Part shown: positions 43,631 through 52,403 of the stretch, one piece after another
Position numbering within the stretch: the stretch's first letter is position 1
Layout of the letters: every line of letters begins with the position of its first letter
Source of the DNA: Actinomycetota bacterium
Lineage (GTDB): Bacteria; Actinomycetota; Acidimicrobiia; Acidimicrobiales; RAAP-2
DNA: 64,000 nt
Direction of reading: 5' to 3'
NCBI GenBank assembly: GCA_021324045.1
Contig: JAJPJV010000048.1
Location: forward strand, 21,775 to 85,774
Position numbers and translations under genes: made by a program
Notes under the pieces: model-generated
Databases searched by the model: none
Told to the model about the DNA's origin: nothing
The model's input: the letters and a program-made list of their open reading frames with translations, nothing else

Positions 43631-44512
43631 TCAGTCAAGGAAGGCCATGGCGTCGGTCGCCTGCTCATCCCCGCTGGCGTCGATCACGTACGCTTCGTAA
43701 CCGTCGAGCCCTGCGATGGCGTCGAAGGCATCGGCACCACCCACGGCAAGCGCGGTCGCCAGCGCATCGCACATTGCGAGGTTCGCCCCCGTCACCGTCG
43801 CCGATGCGACCGTCTGCGCCGGGCGGCCCGTGCGCGGATCGATGAGGTGCGGCCCGCGCTCGTAGGGCCCCGACGTGGCGATGGCGGCATCGAGCCGCAC
43901 GACGCACGCCAATGCGTCCGCCATCCAGGGATGTCGAACGCCGATGCGCCAGCGCGCTCCGGGTGCAGGGCTCCCGAACGCGACCAGGTCTCCCCCGGCA
44001 TTGAGGAGCGCCGCGGTGCTCCCTGAGCGCTTGAGGACCTCGAGGGCCCGGTCAAGGGACCAGCCCTTGACCAGCCCGGTGGGATCGAACCCTCCGGGCA
44101 TGGACCAGGGATCGAACCATCCACGGGAACAGTCCCTTGCGTGCCGGCAGAGGTCCAGCACTTCGGCGACCTCCGGAGGCATCTCGGCAAGTGCTGCGTC
44201 TCCTCGGCGAAGCTTGCTGAGCGGGCTGTCGGGACGCCAGAGACTGAAGGTGGCGTCGACGGTGTGCAGCACCTCGCACGCCTCCTCGATCGCTTCCCGG
44301 CACCGATCGCGACCTTGGGCTCCCGGGTGCACGCGAAAGGAGACCATGGTGCCCATGACGGCCTCGACGTGCACTACAGGCTGCTCCGGCGTTGACACTC
44401 CGGCGGCCCACCCCCCCACAGGATCCTGTCTAGGACGAGCGGGCCACGCGACGGCTGGAACCCCCGATGCGTACGTCGCGTGGATGACCTGCCCGACGGC
44501 GCCGTTGCTCAT
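43631..44512 (-). CDS. apbE: FAD:protein FMN transferase (ApbE)
   Basis: 293-residue ApbE flavinyltransferase that attaches FMN through a phosphoester bond to a Thr/Ser in exported redox proteins. EAVMGTMVSFRV is the family start; GFDPTGLVKGWSLDRA, ALLNAGGDLVAFG and SGPYERGPHLIDPRTG are the hallmark segments, with the metal-binding acidic residues in place. It overlaps the FMN-binding-domain gene by 4 bases (ATGA), so enzyme and substrate are coupled. About 50 residues precede the core, without a typical lipobox; translocation must be by another route or the enzyme acts inside. Confidence 0.92.
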   Translation of the reverse strand: MSNGAVGQVIHATYASGVPAVAWPARPRQDPVGGWAAGVSTPEQPVVHVEAVMGTMVSFRVHPGAQGRDRCREAIEEACEVLHTVDATFSLWRPDSPLSKLRRGDAALAEMPPEVAEVLDLCRHARDCSRGWFDPWSMPGGFDPTGLVKGWSLDRALEVLKRSGSTAALLNAGGDLVAFGSPAPGARWRIGVRHPWMADALACVVRLDAAIATSGPYERGPHLIDPRTGRPAQTVASATVTGANLAMCDALATALAVGGADAFDAIAGLDGYEAYVIDASGDEQATDAMAFLD

Positions 44513-45024
44513 CGGAAGTGCAGCTTGTCCAGCGCGGACTGCAACGAGTAGGCGTACGCCTCACTCGTGTAGGTCGCACCGGAGACGCCGTCGATGCGAG
44601 CAGTCTGCATGGACAGCACCTGCCGACGCAGGTATGGGATGACCTGGTCGGCGAGCTGCTGAGAGTACGAGTCGACCGTCTGGAGGTTGACGACCTGCAC
44701 GTCGGTGATCCGCGAACCGCTCACCGTGGCCCGGACCGAAAGGACCCCGTACCCGTACTGCTCGTTGACCCCGGTGGCGCTCGCGGCGGTTGGTGGCCCC
44801 TGCGTCGTCACCGGCACCGTACTCGTCGGCGCCGAGTGCGCAACGGAGGATCGCGGAGCGGTGGTCTCGGTGGAGCCGGGCTTCGCCGGTACCGGTCGGG
44901 CCGATGTGCCCGCCTTGACCGGCACCGAGTGGGAGAGTGGGCCCGTCGTGGCGCGGCTGTGAAAGCTGAGAACCCCAGCCAACCCGGCAATCGTCGATCC
45001 GATCACGAAGGGAAAGCGTTTCAT
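44509..45024 (-). CDS. FMN-binding domain protein (flavinylation substrate)
   Basis: 171 residues. An N-terminal signal/anchor (FPFVIGSTIAGLAGVLSF) is followed by a Ser/Thr/Pro-rich linker to about residue 85 and a C-terminal FMN-binding domain (PF04205-like). The motif GVSGATYTSEAY supplies the Thr to which ApbE attaches FMN. It sits between ApbE and the ferric-reductase-like membrane protein, and probably carries electrons outside the membrane. All three genes read in one direction with short gaps. Confidence 0.9.
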   Translation of the reverse strand: MKRFPFVIGSTIAGLAGVLSFHSRATTGPLSHSVPVKAGTSARPVPAKPGSTETTAPRSSVAHSAPTSTVPVTTQGPPTAASATGVNEQYGYGVLSVRATVSGSRITDVQVVNLQTVDSYSQQLADQVIPYLRRQVLSMQTARIDGVSGATYTSEAYAYSLQSALDKLHFR

Positions 45025-45040
45025 CTCATGGTCCAGGCCG

Positions 45041-46438
45041 TTACCAACTGAACAGCTCGTAGTGGATCGCGCGCTTGGGCACGCCGAGGCTGGCCGCCGC
45101 AGCGACGACGTCTTCGATCATCCCGGGCGGTCCGCAGACGTACAGATCGCGCCGTGTGATGTCGGGAACGAGCCGACGCAGCAGCTCCTTGGTGCTCGCC
45201 AGCGCCCGACGGGATCCGACGATCTCGTGGAGGACGCCTCTGCGGTGCCGCACCAGCTCGGCCACCTCCGCTCGCAACACGAGCTGGTCCTCGGAGGACG
45301 CGCGCATGATCACGACGGGCTCGGACTGGCGGGGAAGGTCCTCGAGCAACGACCGCAGCGCGGTGATGCCGATCCCGCCCGCGAAGAGCACGACCTTCTG
45401 GTGCGTGCGCGCATGGGCGGTCACCGCTCCGTAGGGCCCTTCGATCGCCACCCGGGTTCCCGGCCGAAGGCGGGCGACCGCAGAGGAGTGATCGCCAATG
45501 GCCTTCACCGTGAGCCGAAGATACGGCGGGCGCGGGAGTGCCGAAATCGAGTACGGGTGGGCTTGCCACCACAGCTCCCGGGTGAGAAATCGCCACGCGA
45601 AGAACTGGCCGCCGGAGACAGCGAGCCGATCGAGATGCTTCCCCGAGCAGATCACCGAGGTCACCCCTGGCGCCTCGCGACGGACCTCCACCACCCGGAG
45701 CCGGTGCCGCAGGCTACGGGCGAACGGAACCACGAGGCGGTACACGAGGACCGCTCCGGCGGTCGCGGCCCAGATGACCGACCAGACGATCCGCACGAGG
45801 GGATGGCCGACAAAGGAGGGGCCCAGGGCGATCACGTGCGCGAACGAGAGCGCAAGGGCGAGGTAGATGTAGAGGTGCACAGCCCACCAGGTCTCCCGTC
45901 GCATGCGGTTGCGCACCGCGCGGATGGAGGTGATCCCGATCATCACCATGAGCGCGAGGCCGACAGTGGCGGCCAGGACGTCGGGATAGGAGGTCAAGAG
46001 GGCATCCACCTCATGCCAGATCCCGGAGCGGGACGCCTGGGCATAGCCGATGGTGACGAAGAGGGCGTGAGCAACCAGGAGGCTGATTGGCCAGGGTCCG
46101 AGTCGACGATGCCAGCGCAACATGCCGTCCTGTCCGAGGATCCGCTCCAGGGCGGGAATGCGGGCGACGATGACGACCTGCACGAGCGCCAGGTACATGC
46201 CCGCGAGGCCGGTCAGGCTCCCGATGAACGTCGCCACCCCACCAGGCAGGGCGAGCGCCCTGGTCGTCTCGGCGGTGATGCCAAGGACGATCACCGCGAC
46301 GAGACCGACGAGCGCAACGGCAACGGCGACGCTGCCGAACCACCGGCGCGGTGGCGGCGAGGGGGGGCCAGGTGCGACCTGCCGACGCGCGCTGCGCTTG
46401 GATGCAGCAAAGGAGGGATCGAACACGGCGACCGCCAT
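45041..46438 (-). CDS. Ferric-reductase-like membrane oxidoreductase (heme b, FAD, NAD(P)H)
   Basis: About 465 residues. Six hydrophobic helices carry heme-ligand histidine pairs (LRWHRRLG, LLVAHALF; WAVHLYIY, LSFAHVIAL), followed by a flavodoxin-reductase-like domain: FAD-binding HPYSISALP and NAD(P)-binding LFAGGIGITALRSLL, ending in the CGPPGM motif. It would pass electrons from NAD(P)H via FAD and heme across the membrane. I chose the ATG 46438; GTG 46444 has a better spaced GGAGG, and an ATG at 46450 is also possible. It heads the FMN-binding/ApbE module. Confidence 0.9.
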   Translation of the reverse strand: MAVAVFDPSFAASKRSARRQVAPGPPSPPPRRWFGSVAVAVALVGLVAVIVLGITAETTRALALPGGVATFIGSLTGLAGMYLALVQVVIVARIPALERILGQDGMLRWHRRLGPWPISLLVAHALFVTIGYAQASRSGIWHEVDALLTSYPDVLAATVGLALMVMIGITSIRAVRNRMRRETWWAVHLYIYLALALSFAHVIALGPSFVGHPLVRIVWSVIWAATAGAVLVYRLVVPFARSLRHRLRVVEVRREAPGVTSVICSGKHLDRLAVSGGQFFAWRFLTRELWWQAHPYSISALPRPPYLRLTVKAIGDHSSAVARLRPGTRVAIEGPYGAVTAHARTHQKVVLFAGGIGITALRSLLEDLPRQSEPVVIMRASSEDQLVLRAEVAELVRHRRGVLHEIVGSRRALASTKELLRRLVPDITRRDLYVCGPPGMIEDVVAAAASLGVPKRAIHYELFSW

Positions 46439-46573
46439 CACCACCAGCATCCTCCCTGCACGATGACGGTCTCATTAAGACGGCTCATCACGACACTCTG
46501 AAGCGGGACGCGCACCGAGGAAGCCGTAGCGTCTTCGTAGGCCACTGCCCCGAACGGTCGTCGGGGGTCCCGC

Positions 46574-48640
46574 TCAGCCCGTTGCCAGATGCGTCGGCGT
46601 CGACCCGTTGGGCTCCAGCAGGTCGAACCCGTCGGGCTGGTTGAGCATGCCGGGGCCGGTTCCCGGCACGTCGTTGATCCCGTACTGCCAGACGAGTGCG
46701 CCCGTCGTCGGGTCGATTGCCACCATGCGATCGCGATAGTCGTCGTTGGCCATGAGCACGCCGCTCGGCAAGAGCTCGACCAGCGACGGGTGGTTGAGCA
46801 TCCCCGGGCCGCTGGTGACGTCATAGCGATAGAGGATCTGGCCCTGCCGGTTGAACTCGAGGAATTGCCCGGGGCTCGCGTAGTCGGCGATCAGGTAACG
46901 ATCCGGACCGATCCGCTGGGGATCGGAGGGATAGCTGATCGGGAGCTGGACCGTCCACACCAAGGTTCCACTCGTCGTGTACTCCGAGACCCATGATCCG
47001 TTGATCTCGGAGATGAGCAGGTTGCCGTTGGGCAGCGGGGTGTCCCCGTTGGGAGAGCCCATCGAGACGGGAGGGTTGTGCACGCACACCCCGGTCGTGC
47101 CGATCTGATGCGCGATCGAGCCGTCCGGGTTGATCACGAGGACCCGACAGTTGTCGGCATCTGCGACGCTGATCTGACCGTTGCGCAACAGGTACGCGTC
47201 GTCGGGCTCGTGCAGGTACCCCGGTGCGGACCCGGGCTGTTGGGGGTGACCGTAGGTCCAGATCACCTTGCCCGACGGGTAGGCGATCTCTTCGATCGTC
47301 TCGTTCTCCTCCTGATTGGAGATGATGGCCGTACCCTTGCGGATGAAGAAGGCGTCGTCAGGGAAGAAGAAGCCCGAGGGGTTGGGGGGCGACGTCGGCG
47401 AAGGGTAGGTCCACACCACCTGCATCTGGTCGTTGAAGAGCAAAAGCCGGTTGTTGCCCCGGTCCGCGACGAGGAGCTTCGCACCGAAGAACGGACTTCC
47501 GGCTCCGGGGGCACCCGCCGTCCCGAACGCCGGGTTCGGCCTGAGCATCTGGACAGCAGACACCGGCGAACCGTTCGACTCCCCGCCGACCACCCAAGCG
47601 GTCTGACCAATCACGGCGACGCCAGCGTGAGAAACCGGCACCTGCAGGTGCCCGGCCACGAGGAGGCGCTTGGTGCGCGGATCGAAGGCAAAGATCGTCG
47701 CCACCGTCGAAGCCCCCGACGACGTCGCTGGCGTGAGGGGGAACTGGGTCGTCCCCACCCCGGGACGGACGACCTGTGGCGTCGTGCTCTCGCCACCCAC
47801 GACGTAGACGTGCCCGCCAATGGTCACCGCAACCGCGCCGTCGAGGGGCTCGGGAAGCTGCCCGACCACCGCGGACGCGTGGGTCGAAGGATCGACGACT
47901 TGGACGAGCGTGGTCGGCTGCCCGGCCCTGGGACCCGAGATCGCCTCCCCGCCGAACACATAGAGCTGCTTCCCGAGCGCCGCCACCGCCGGGTATCGGA
48001 CGGGCTCCCGGAGGGAGGCCACCGTGCGGAAGGTGCGCCCGTTGGTCGTCGCCAGGACTGTGGCGTCGGGGCTCGTCCCGTCGTAGCCCCCGACGAGGTA
48101 GGTGACCTTACCGATGGTCGCAGTCGCCGCATCCGAACGCGGCGCCGGGAGGTTCGACACCGTCGTCGCGGTGGCGCTCGGCACCGTGCCGGGCCCGCCT
48201 TGGGGAGCGCCAGACCCACCTTGGGGAAAGGACTCGACCGAAGCGGTCGTGGTCGAGGACCCCCCACCGAAGACGAGGTCAGCGCCACCGATGACGGCGC
48301 CTGCCGCATCGTGAAGCCCAACCGGCAAGACCCCGATGCCCTGGAGCGCGCCAGTGGTGGGATTCAGCGAGAACACGCCGTCGGCAGAGGTGTTCGCCGC
48401 GGTGAGGCCCCCGAAGAGATCGAGCTGCCCACCGGGCCCCGGGAGGACGACTTCCCTGCTGATCGGACTGGCGAGTTGCCACGGAAGCAGTCCCGACTCG
48501 ACGGCGGGAATCGTTGCGGCGCTCGTCGCGGACTTCGCGGGCCGGACCGAGGGGTGCCGCGTCGCCCCCACGGCCAGGTTCCCCATCAGCACCACCGGCA
48601 ACCCGATCGCGGTCAGTGATCGAAAGGATCGCCGATTCAC
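46574..48640 (-). CDS. Exported Kelch/NHL-type beta-propeller protein
   Basis: 688 residues from GTG 48640, with an N-terminal signal peptide (LTAIGLPVVLMGNLAVGA). The first half contains Kelch-like repeats with double-glycine strands (YLVGGYDG, YVFGGEAISG, YVVGGESTT, WVVGGESNG). The second half resembles a PQQ/NHL-type or arylsulfotransferase-like propeller with repeats KLLVADRGNNRLLLF, SVADADNCRVLVI, LLISEINGSWVSEY and RYLIADYASPGQFLEF. No catalytic residues can be named. It may bind a carbohydrate or scaffold neighbouring exported hydrolases. It is a single gene with no partner closely linked. Confidence 0.8.
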   Translation of the reverse strand: MNRRSFRSLTAIGLPVVLMGNLAVGATRHPSVRPAKSATSAATIPAVESGLLPWQLASPISREVVLPGPGGQLDLFGGLTAANTSADGVFSLNPTTGALQGIGVLPVGLHDAAGAVIGGADLVFGGGSSTTTASVESFPQGGSGAPQGGPGTVPSATATTVSNLPAPRSDAATATIGKVTYLVGGYDGTSPDATVLATTNGRTFRTVASLREPVRYPAVAALGKQLYVFGGEAISGPRAGQPTTLVQVVDPSTHASAVVGQLPEPLDGAVAVTIGGHVYVVGGESTTPQVVRPGVGTTQFPLTPATSSGASTVATIFAFDPRTKRLLVAGHLQVPVSHAGVAVIGQTAWVVGGESNGSPVSAVQMLRPNPAFGTAGAPGAGSPFFGAKLLVADRGNNRLLLFNDQMQVVWTYPSPTSPPNPSGFFFPDDAFFIRKGTAIISNQEENETIEEIAYPSGKVIWTYGHPQQPGSAPGYLHEPDDAYLLRNGQISVADADNCRVLVINPDGSIAHQIGTTGVCVHNPPVSMGSPNGDTPLPNGNLLISEINGSWVSEYTTSGTLVWTVQLPISYPSDPQRIGPDRYLIADYASPGQFLEFNRQGQILYRYDVTSGPGMLNHPSLVELLPSGVLMANDDYRDRMVAIDPTTGALVWQYGINDVPGTGPGMLNQPDGFDLLEPNGSTPTHLATG

Positions 48641-48733
48641 GGTCGGTGCGGGATCACGGCCTGGGGCGTCGGGTCATCACGGTCATCGTCTCCCCCTCAG
48701 CATGGCAGAAGTACCTGAAGGCAGCGTGAAGGC

Positions 48734-50524
48734 TCACCGACCGACGCACGGGCCCGAAGTGACCTCGACGGTGACCGAGCGAGCGGAAGGACGATTCACC
48801 ACCTCGAGGAGCTCGGCTCCGGGTGCCGAGCGCACACGCGCTCCGGTCGTTCGCACGCAATAGCCGTCAGGGTAGTGAATCTGGGTCGGGACGAAGATGA
48901 CCGTCGGTGCGTGCACCGCGTGGTTGGGCACGTAGGCGAGATAGAACGCACCGGTGCGCGGGGAGAACGACAGCGACACGGGGGTCCCGGCGATCGCCTC
49001 CGGATAGGTACGCGCCAGGTCCGCAGCGGTCGAACGGAGCCTTCCGTCGGCCGTCACCAAGGCCTCCGCCTTGCTCCCGGTCGGATCGTCGTAGTACTTC
49101 CAGGACCAGTAGGCCCACCCGACGAGGTGGTGATCCGCCAGCGCGGTGAAGGCCCCGACCAAGGCGGGGTTCGAGGTCGCGCCGAACTCGCTCACGAACC
49201 ATGCCGGTCCCTTGGGTTGGGCAGGCGAGGCCATGTCCGGCCGGTCCCTGGCGCGCCGGGCGAGCGCGCGGGCCTCCTGCGCCTCGCAGGCGGCGAGGTT
49301 CGTCGGATTGCCGGTCACCGGGTTGCGGTCGCTGCAGTAGATATGCACGTTGAACACGAGGTTGGGGAAGTTCATCGGCCCGAGGAAGGTGGGGAACCCA
49401 CGGCTCGCGTAGATGTCCGGCTCGTCGAAGATGAGATGGTGCGGGTCGTTCGTCAGGATGGTCGGGATCACCCCTTGCGCGGGGTCGCTCCTCGGGCACC
49501 GCAACAGCGGTGCCCCGTGCGAGGGCGTCCCGATGGCGCTCGTGCCGGTGTAGAAGCACTCGAGCTGGGCGTCGAAGTGCTCGTCGCCCGTGGTCACCAG
49601 CGATGTGGAGAAAGGCTCGTTGAACGGGTCGTAACCGACGACCCAGGGGTTGTTGCGGAAGAAGGCAGCCACCGCTCCCCACACACGGTCGAACTCGCCC
49701 TGGAGGTCGCCCACCACGTTGTTGGTCCAGAAGTGGTGGAACGCGATGCCGGCGGCCGCTGTGCCGTACTCGAGCGACCACCTGCCCGGGACGTCGACGC
49801 TCGGGACGCCATTGGTGCACACCGCCCAGTCGGGCGCCCCTTCGCCGTCGAACATCTCGTTGTAGACGTCTTGGTGCATGTCCAAGAGGGTGTAGATGTG
49901 GAACCGGCCGAGGAGGTCGACCGTCCGGAGCAGCCTGCTCAGGTACTGGTCGAGCACGGCCTCGTTGAACTGGTGAGGATCCCCCGGAGCCCCGCGTGCG
50001 CAGATCGCCGGATCGTTGGCCGGTGCGGTCCCGGGCTCCAAGCCGCTCCAGGTGATCCCCAGGCGCACGACGTTGAACCCAAGGCGCGCCATGAGGGACG
50101 CATCGGCCGCAGTGAAGTTCCACGGCTTGCCGGGGTCTGGATAGACCTCGAAGGGCGGGTGCTTGTAGACGACGTTCACGCCGTGAAGGAAGACGACTCG
50201 GCCATAGCGGTCGTAGAGGAACGGCCCACCCGGCGCGCTGAGCAAACCGCTGACCGGGGGTTGCCCTGCGATCGTCGGCGCCGGCACGATTGGCGAGGCG
50301 AGGCTGGGCAGCGAGGTCCGTCTCGTCGGCGGTGCACCGGTGAACGCGACCGTGCTGGCCCCGACGCCCGCGAGGACAGCGACGAGGCTGAGGGACAGCC
50401 CCCAGCCGAGCGCGAGGCGCCCGGCTGGGACGAACAACGCAGAGCGAGGCGGCAACGATGAGCGGCGGCGCGACAGCCTCGCTCCTGGCCCGCCCCTCGG
50501 CGCTCCGGATCCCAGCGCGCTCAC
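48734..50524 (-). CDS. Exported glycoside hydrolase family 5 (endoglycosylceramidase-like)
   Basis: 596 residues with an N-terminal membrane or signal segment (LGWGLSLSLVAVLAGVGASTV). A TIM-barrel glycosidase of GH5 follows. YDPFNEPF holds the acid/base Glu and WFVSEFGAT holds the nucleophile, while LHGVNVVYKHPPFEVYPDPGKP and LLDMHQDVYNE match the endoglycosylceramidase/GH5 subgroup. A small C-terminal beta domain follows. GTG 50524 overlaps the upstream hydrolase stop (GTGA). Likely substrates are glycolipids or beta-glucosides. Its linkage with lipid-type hydrolases favours glycolipids. Confidence 0.88.
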   Translation of the reverse strand: MSALGSGAPRGGPGARLSRRRSSLPPRSALFVPAGRLALGWGLSLSLVAVLAGVGASTVAFTGAPPTRRTSLPSLASPIVPAPTIAGQPPVSGLLSAPGGPFLYDRYGRVVFLHGVNVVYKHPPFEVYPDPGKPWNFTAADASLMARLGFNVVRLGITWSGLEPGTAPANDPAICARGAPGDPHQFNEAVLDQYLSRLLRTVDLLGRFHIYTLLDMHQDVYNEMFDGEGAPDWAVCTNGVPSVDVPGRWSLEYGTAAAGIAFHHFWTNNVVGDLQGEFDRVWGAVAAFFRNNPWVVGYDPFNEPFSTSLVTTGDEHFDAQLECFYTGTSAIGTPSHGAPLLRCPRSDPAQGVIPTILTNDPHHLIFDEPDIYASRGFPTFLGPMNFPNLVFNVHIYCSDRNPVTGNPTNLAACEAQEARALARRARDRPDMASPAQPKGPAWFVSEFGATSNPALVGAFTALADHHLVGWAYWSWKYYDDPTGSKAEALVTADGRLRSTAADLARTYPEAIAGTPVSLSFSPRTGAFYLAYVPNHAVHAPTVIFVPTQIHYPDGYCVRTTGARVRSAPGAELLEVVNRPSARSVTVEVTSGPCVGR

Positions 50525-51579
50525 CCCGGGGCGCCCGGACAGCCGCCTGCGGGGACCGGAACGCTCGGGGAGTCGGTGATCTGCGCAGCGCCTGGGACGT
50601 TGCCCGCCGCCATCATCAGCGCGAGTGCCGATGACTGGCCTCTCAGGGTCGCGTCGAAGAAGTCCGCGGTGACCTTGGCAACCGTCTCGAGGTCGACGCC
50701 GGGATCGGTGTAGGGCGGCTCGTGCTCGGCTCCGAGGAGATCGAGGTAGTACTTCGGCGGCTCGGCTGCGTTGTAGATCTGGGCACTGCAGGCAGGGACG
50801 TTGACCGTGTCCGCACTCCCTTGCACCACGAGGATCGGCGGCAGGGACCCTGGCGGGAAGTACTGCCCGCCGAAGCTGCTCAGCTCCGCGCCGGAGAGGA
50901 TGGCGACTGCCCGGACACTGGGATCCCGGCAGCAGGAATTGTCTGCGACCGCCAGGCTGACGTCTCCCCCGTCGGAGTGCCCGAGGATCCCGACCTCGTT
51001 CTCGTCGATCACACCACTGAGCACCGATCCCGTGCTTCCCGCAACATTCAAAAGTGTCGTGATCACGAAACGCAAGTCACCCGGGTGGTTGACGATGTCG
51101 GCCTCGTCGAGCTGCGAAGGGTCGGAGGGGTCGGTGTGGGGATAGGTCGGCGCGGCGACGACGAACCCCGCGGACGCCAGGTCCTCGAGCAGCGCCGCGT
51201 ACGCCTGCACCGAGAGGTCGAACCCCTGGGAAAACACCAGGAGCGGGTAGGGGCCGCCGGAGCGATCCGGGACCGAACCGGGGCTCCCACTCGTTGCAGG
51301 GAACCACACCGTGGTGGGGAGCGCCCGGCTGGCCGCCGCGCCCGGTACCGGCTCCACGATGCTCAGGCTCGTGGACCCCACCGGGTAGCTCCCGATGCCG
51401 GGAACCGGCGCGGGGCGAGGGATCGAGGTGGAGGTGCGCTGGCGAGGCGCCGACGATCGAGCCGGCGCCGCGGAGTCCGAGCAGCTCGCGCACACGCCCG
51501 CCACGAGCGCCAGCGCGCTGACGACGAGCAGGGGACGGAATCGGCTGGGGCGCTGACGACGACCGAAGCCGCGGCTCAA
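50521..51579 (-). CDS. Lipoprotein alpha/beta hydrolase (PET-hydrolase/dienelactone type)
   Basis: About 352 residues. An N-terminal lipoprotein signal reads LALVAGVCASC. The hydrolase domain has the nucleophile elbow GHSDGG (Ser), an oxyanion region PLLVFSQGFD, the acid near VVQGSADTV and the histidine in GAEHEPP. The Ser lies in GILGHSDGGDVSL. The start is TTG 51579 overlapping the methyltransferase stop (TTGA); an internal GTG closer to the signal peptide is the alternative. It is tightly linked to the GH5 gene and to the methyltransferase, so it is probably part of one operon of envelope or exported enzymes. Confidence 0.8.
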   Translation of the reverse strand: MSRGFGRRQRPSRFRPLLVVSALALVAGVCASCSDSAAPARSSAPRQRTSTSIPRPAPVPGIGSYPVGSTSLSIVEPVPGAAASRALPTTVWFPATSGSPGSVPDRSGGPYPLLVFSQGFDLSVQAYAALLEDLASAGFVVAAPTYPHTDPSDPSQLDEADIVNHPGDLRFVITTLLNVAGSTGSVLSGVIDENEVGILGHSDGGDVSLAVADNSCCRDPSVRAVAILSGAELSSFGGQYFPPGSLPPILVVQGSADTVNVPACSAQIYNAAEPPKYYLDLLGAEHEPPYTDPGVDLETVAKVTADFFDATLRGQSSALALMMAAGNVPGAAQITDSPSVPVPAGGCPGAPG

Positions 51580-52403
51580 GCCGGACCTCGGACCGGGTCC
51601 GGCTTGCTCCCCGCAACGATCGCGGCCTCGGCGACGATCGGGGTGACCGTCACGGCGCTGAACCCGGCATCTTCGAGGTATCGCCGCCACCGCTCCATGG
51701 TGGCGGGGTGCTCTCGGAGCCGGAGCGTGTAGCGACCCACGTTCTTTATGATGCGCCACCACCCACCCGGACCTTTGCGCGCCAGGCGCGCCAGTTTCGA
51801 GCCGATGATGGCGCGATCGCGCGCGCTGACGCCGAGCCCGAGCATCATGTCGCCGATGACCAGTCGACCACCGGGACGCAGCCAGCGCATCGCTGCGCTG
51901 ACCAGCGCCTGCTTGTCGCGATGGCGGAGATGGTGAAGGGCGTAGTTCGAGACGATGAGATCCACGCTGCCCGGCGCCAGGTCGACGGCCTGAACGGGCG
52001 AGACCACCCCGACGATGTTGTCCAACCCATCGAGCGCGGCCTTCTTGGACAAACCATCGACCATCGCCTCGCTGATGTCGACCGCGGTCACCCGGGCACC
52101 GCTTCGCGCGAGGGGGATGCTGAGCTGGCCGGTCCCACAGCCGAGGTCCACGACGTGGTTCCCCGGCTGCACGTTGCACGCACCGAGGACGGCCTCGATG
52201 ACCGGCTGCAGCGCCGGCGCACCGTGGTGGTCCCACACCCTCGCCCTGCGGTCCCAGCTGCGTCGCAGACGGCGGAGCGCCACGGTGTTGAACGCGTGCA
52301 CGGGATCATGGTTGTCGCACAACCTTTCGTCGAGGTGAAGAAAAGGCATCGATGGTGACCCGCGTGAAGCCTCTGCCTCGCTCCAGCGGTCATCCACTGG
52401 CAT
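51576..52403 (-). CDS. SAM-dependent methyltransferase
   Basis: 275-residue class I methyltransferase. Motif I is VVDLGCGTGQLSIPLA, the acidic strand VTAVDIS, and motif IV region LIVSNYALHHL, followed by LRPGGRLVIGDMM. The last 60 residues (LREHPATMERWRRYLEDAGF) resemble small-molecule methyltransferases of actinobacteria. ATG 52403 overlaps the acetyltransferase stop by 14 bases, and ATG 52349 is possible. Its stop overlaps the TTG of the alpha/beta hydrolase gene. The target (lipid, quinone or sugar) is not known. Confidence 0.85.
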   Translation of the reverse strand: MPVDDRWSEAEASRGSPSMPFLHLDERLCDNHDPVHAFNTVALRRLRRSWDRRARVWDHHGAPALQPVIEAVLGACNVQPGNHVVDLGCGTGQLSIPLARSGARVTAVDISEAMVDGLSKKAALDGLDNIVGVVSPVQAVDLAPGSVDLIVSNYALHHLRHRDKQALVSAAMRWLRPGGRLVIGDMMLGLGVSARDRAIIGSKLARLARKGPGGWWRIIKNVGRYTLRLREHPATMERWRRYLEDAGFSAVTVTPIVAEAAIVAGSKPDPVRGPA

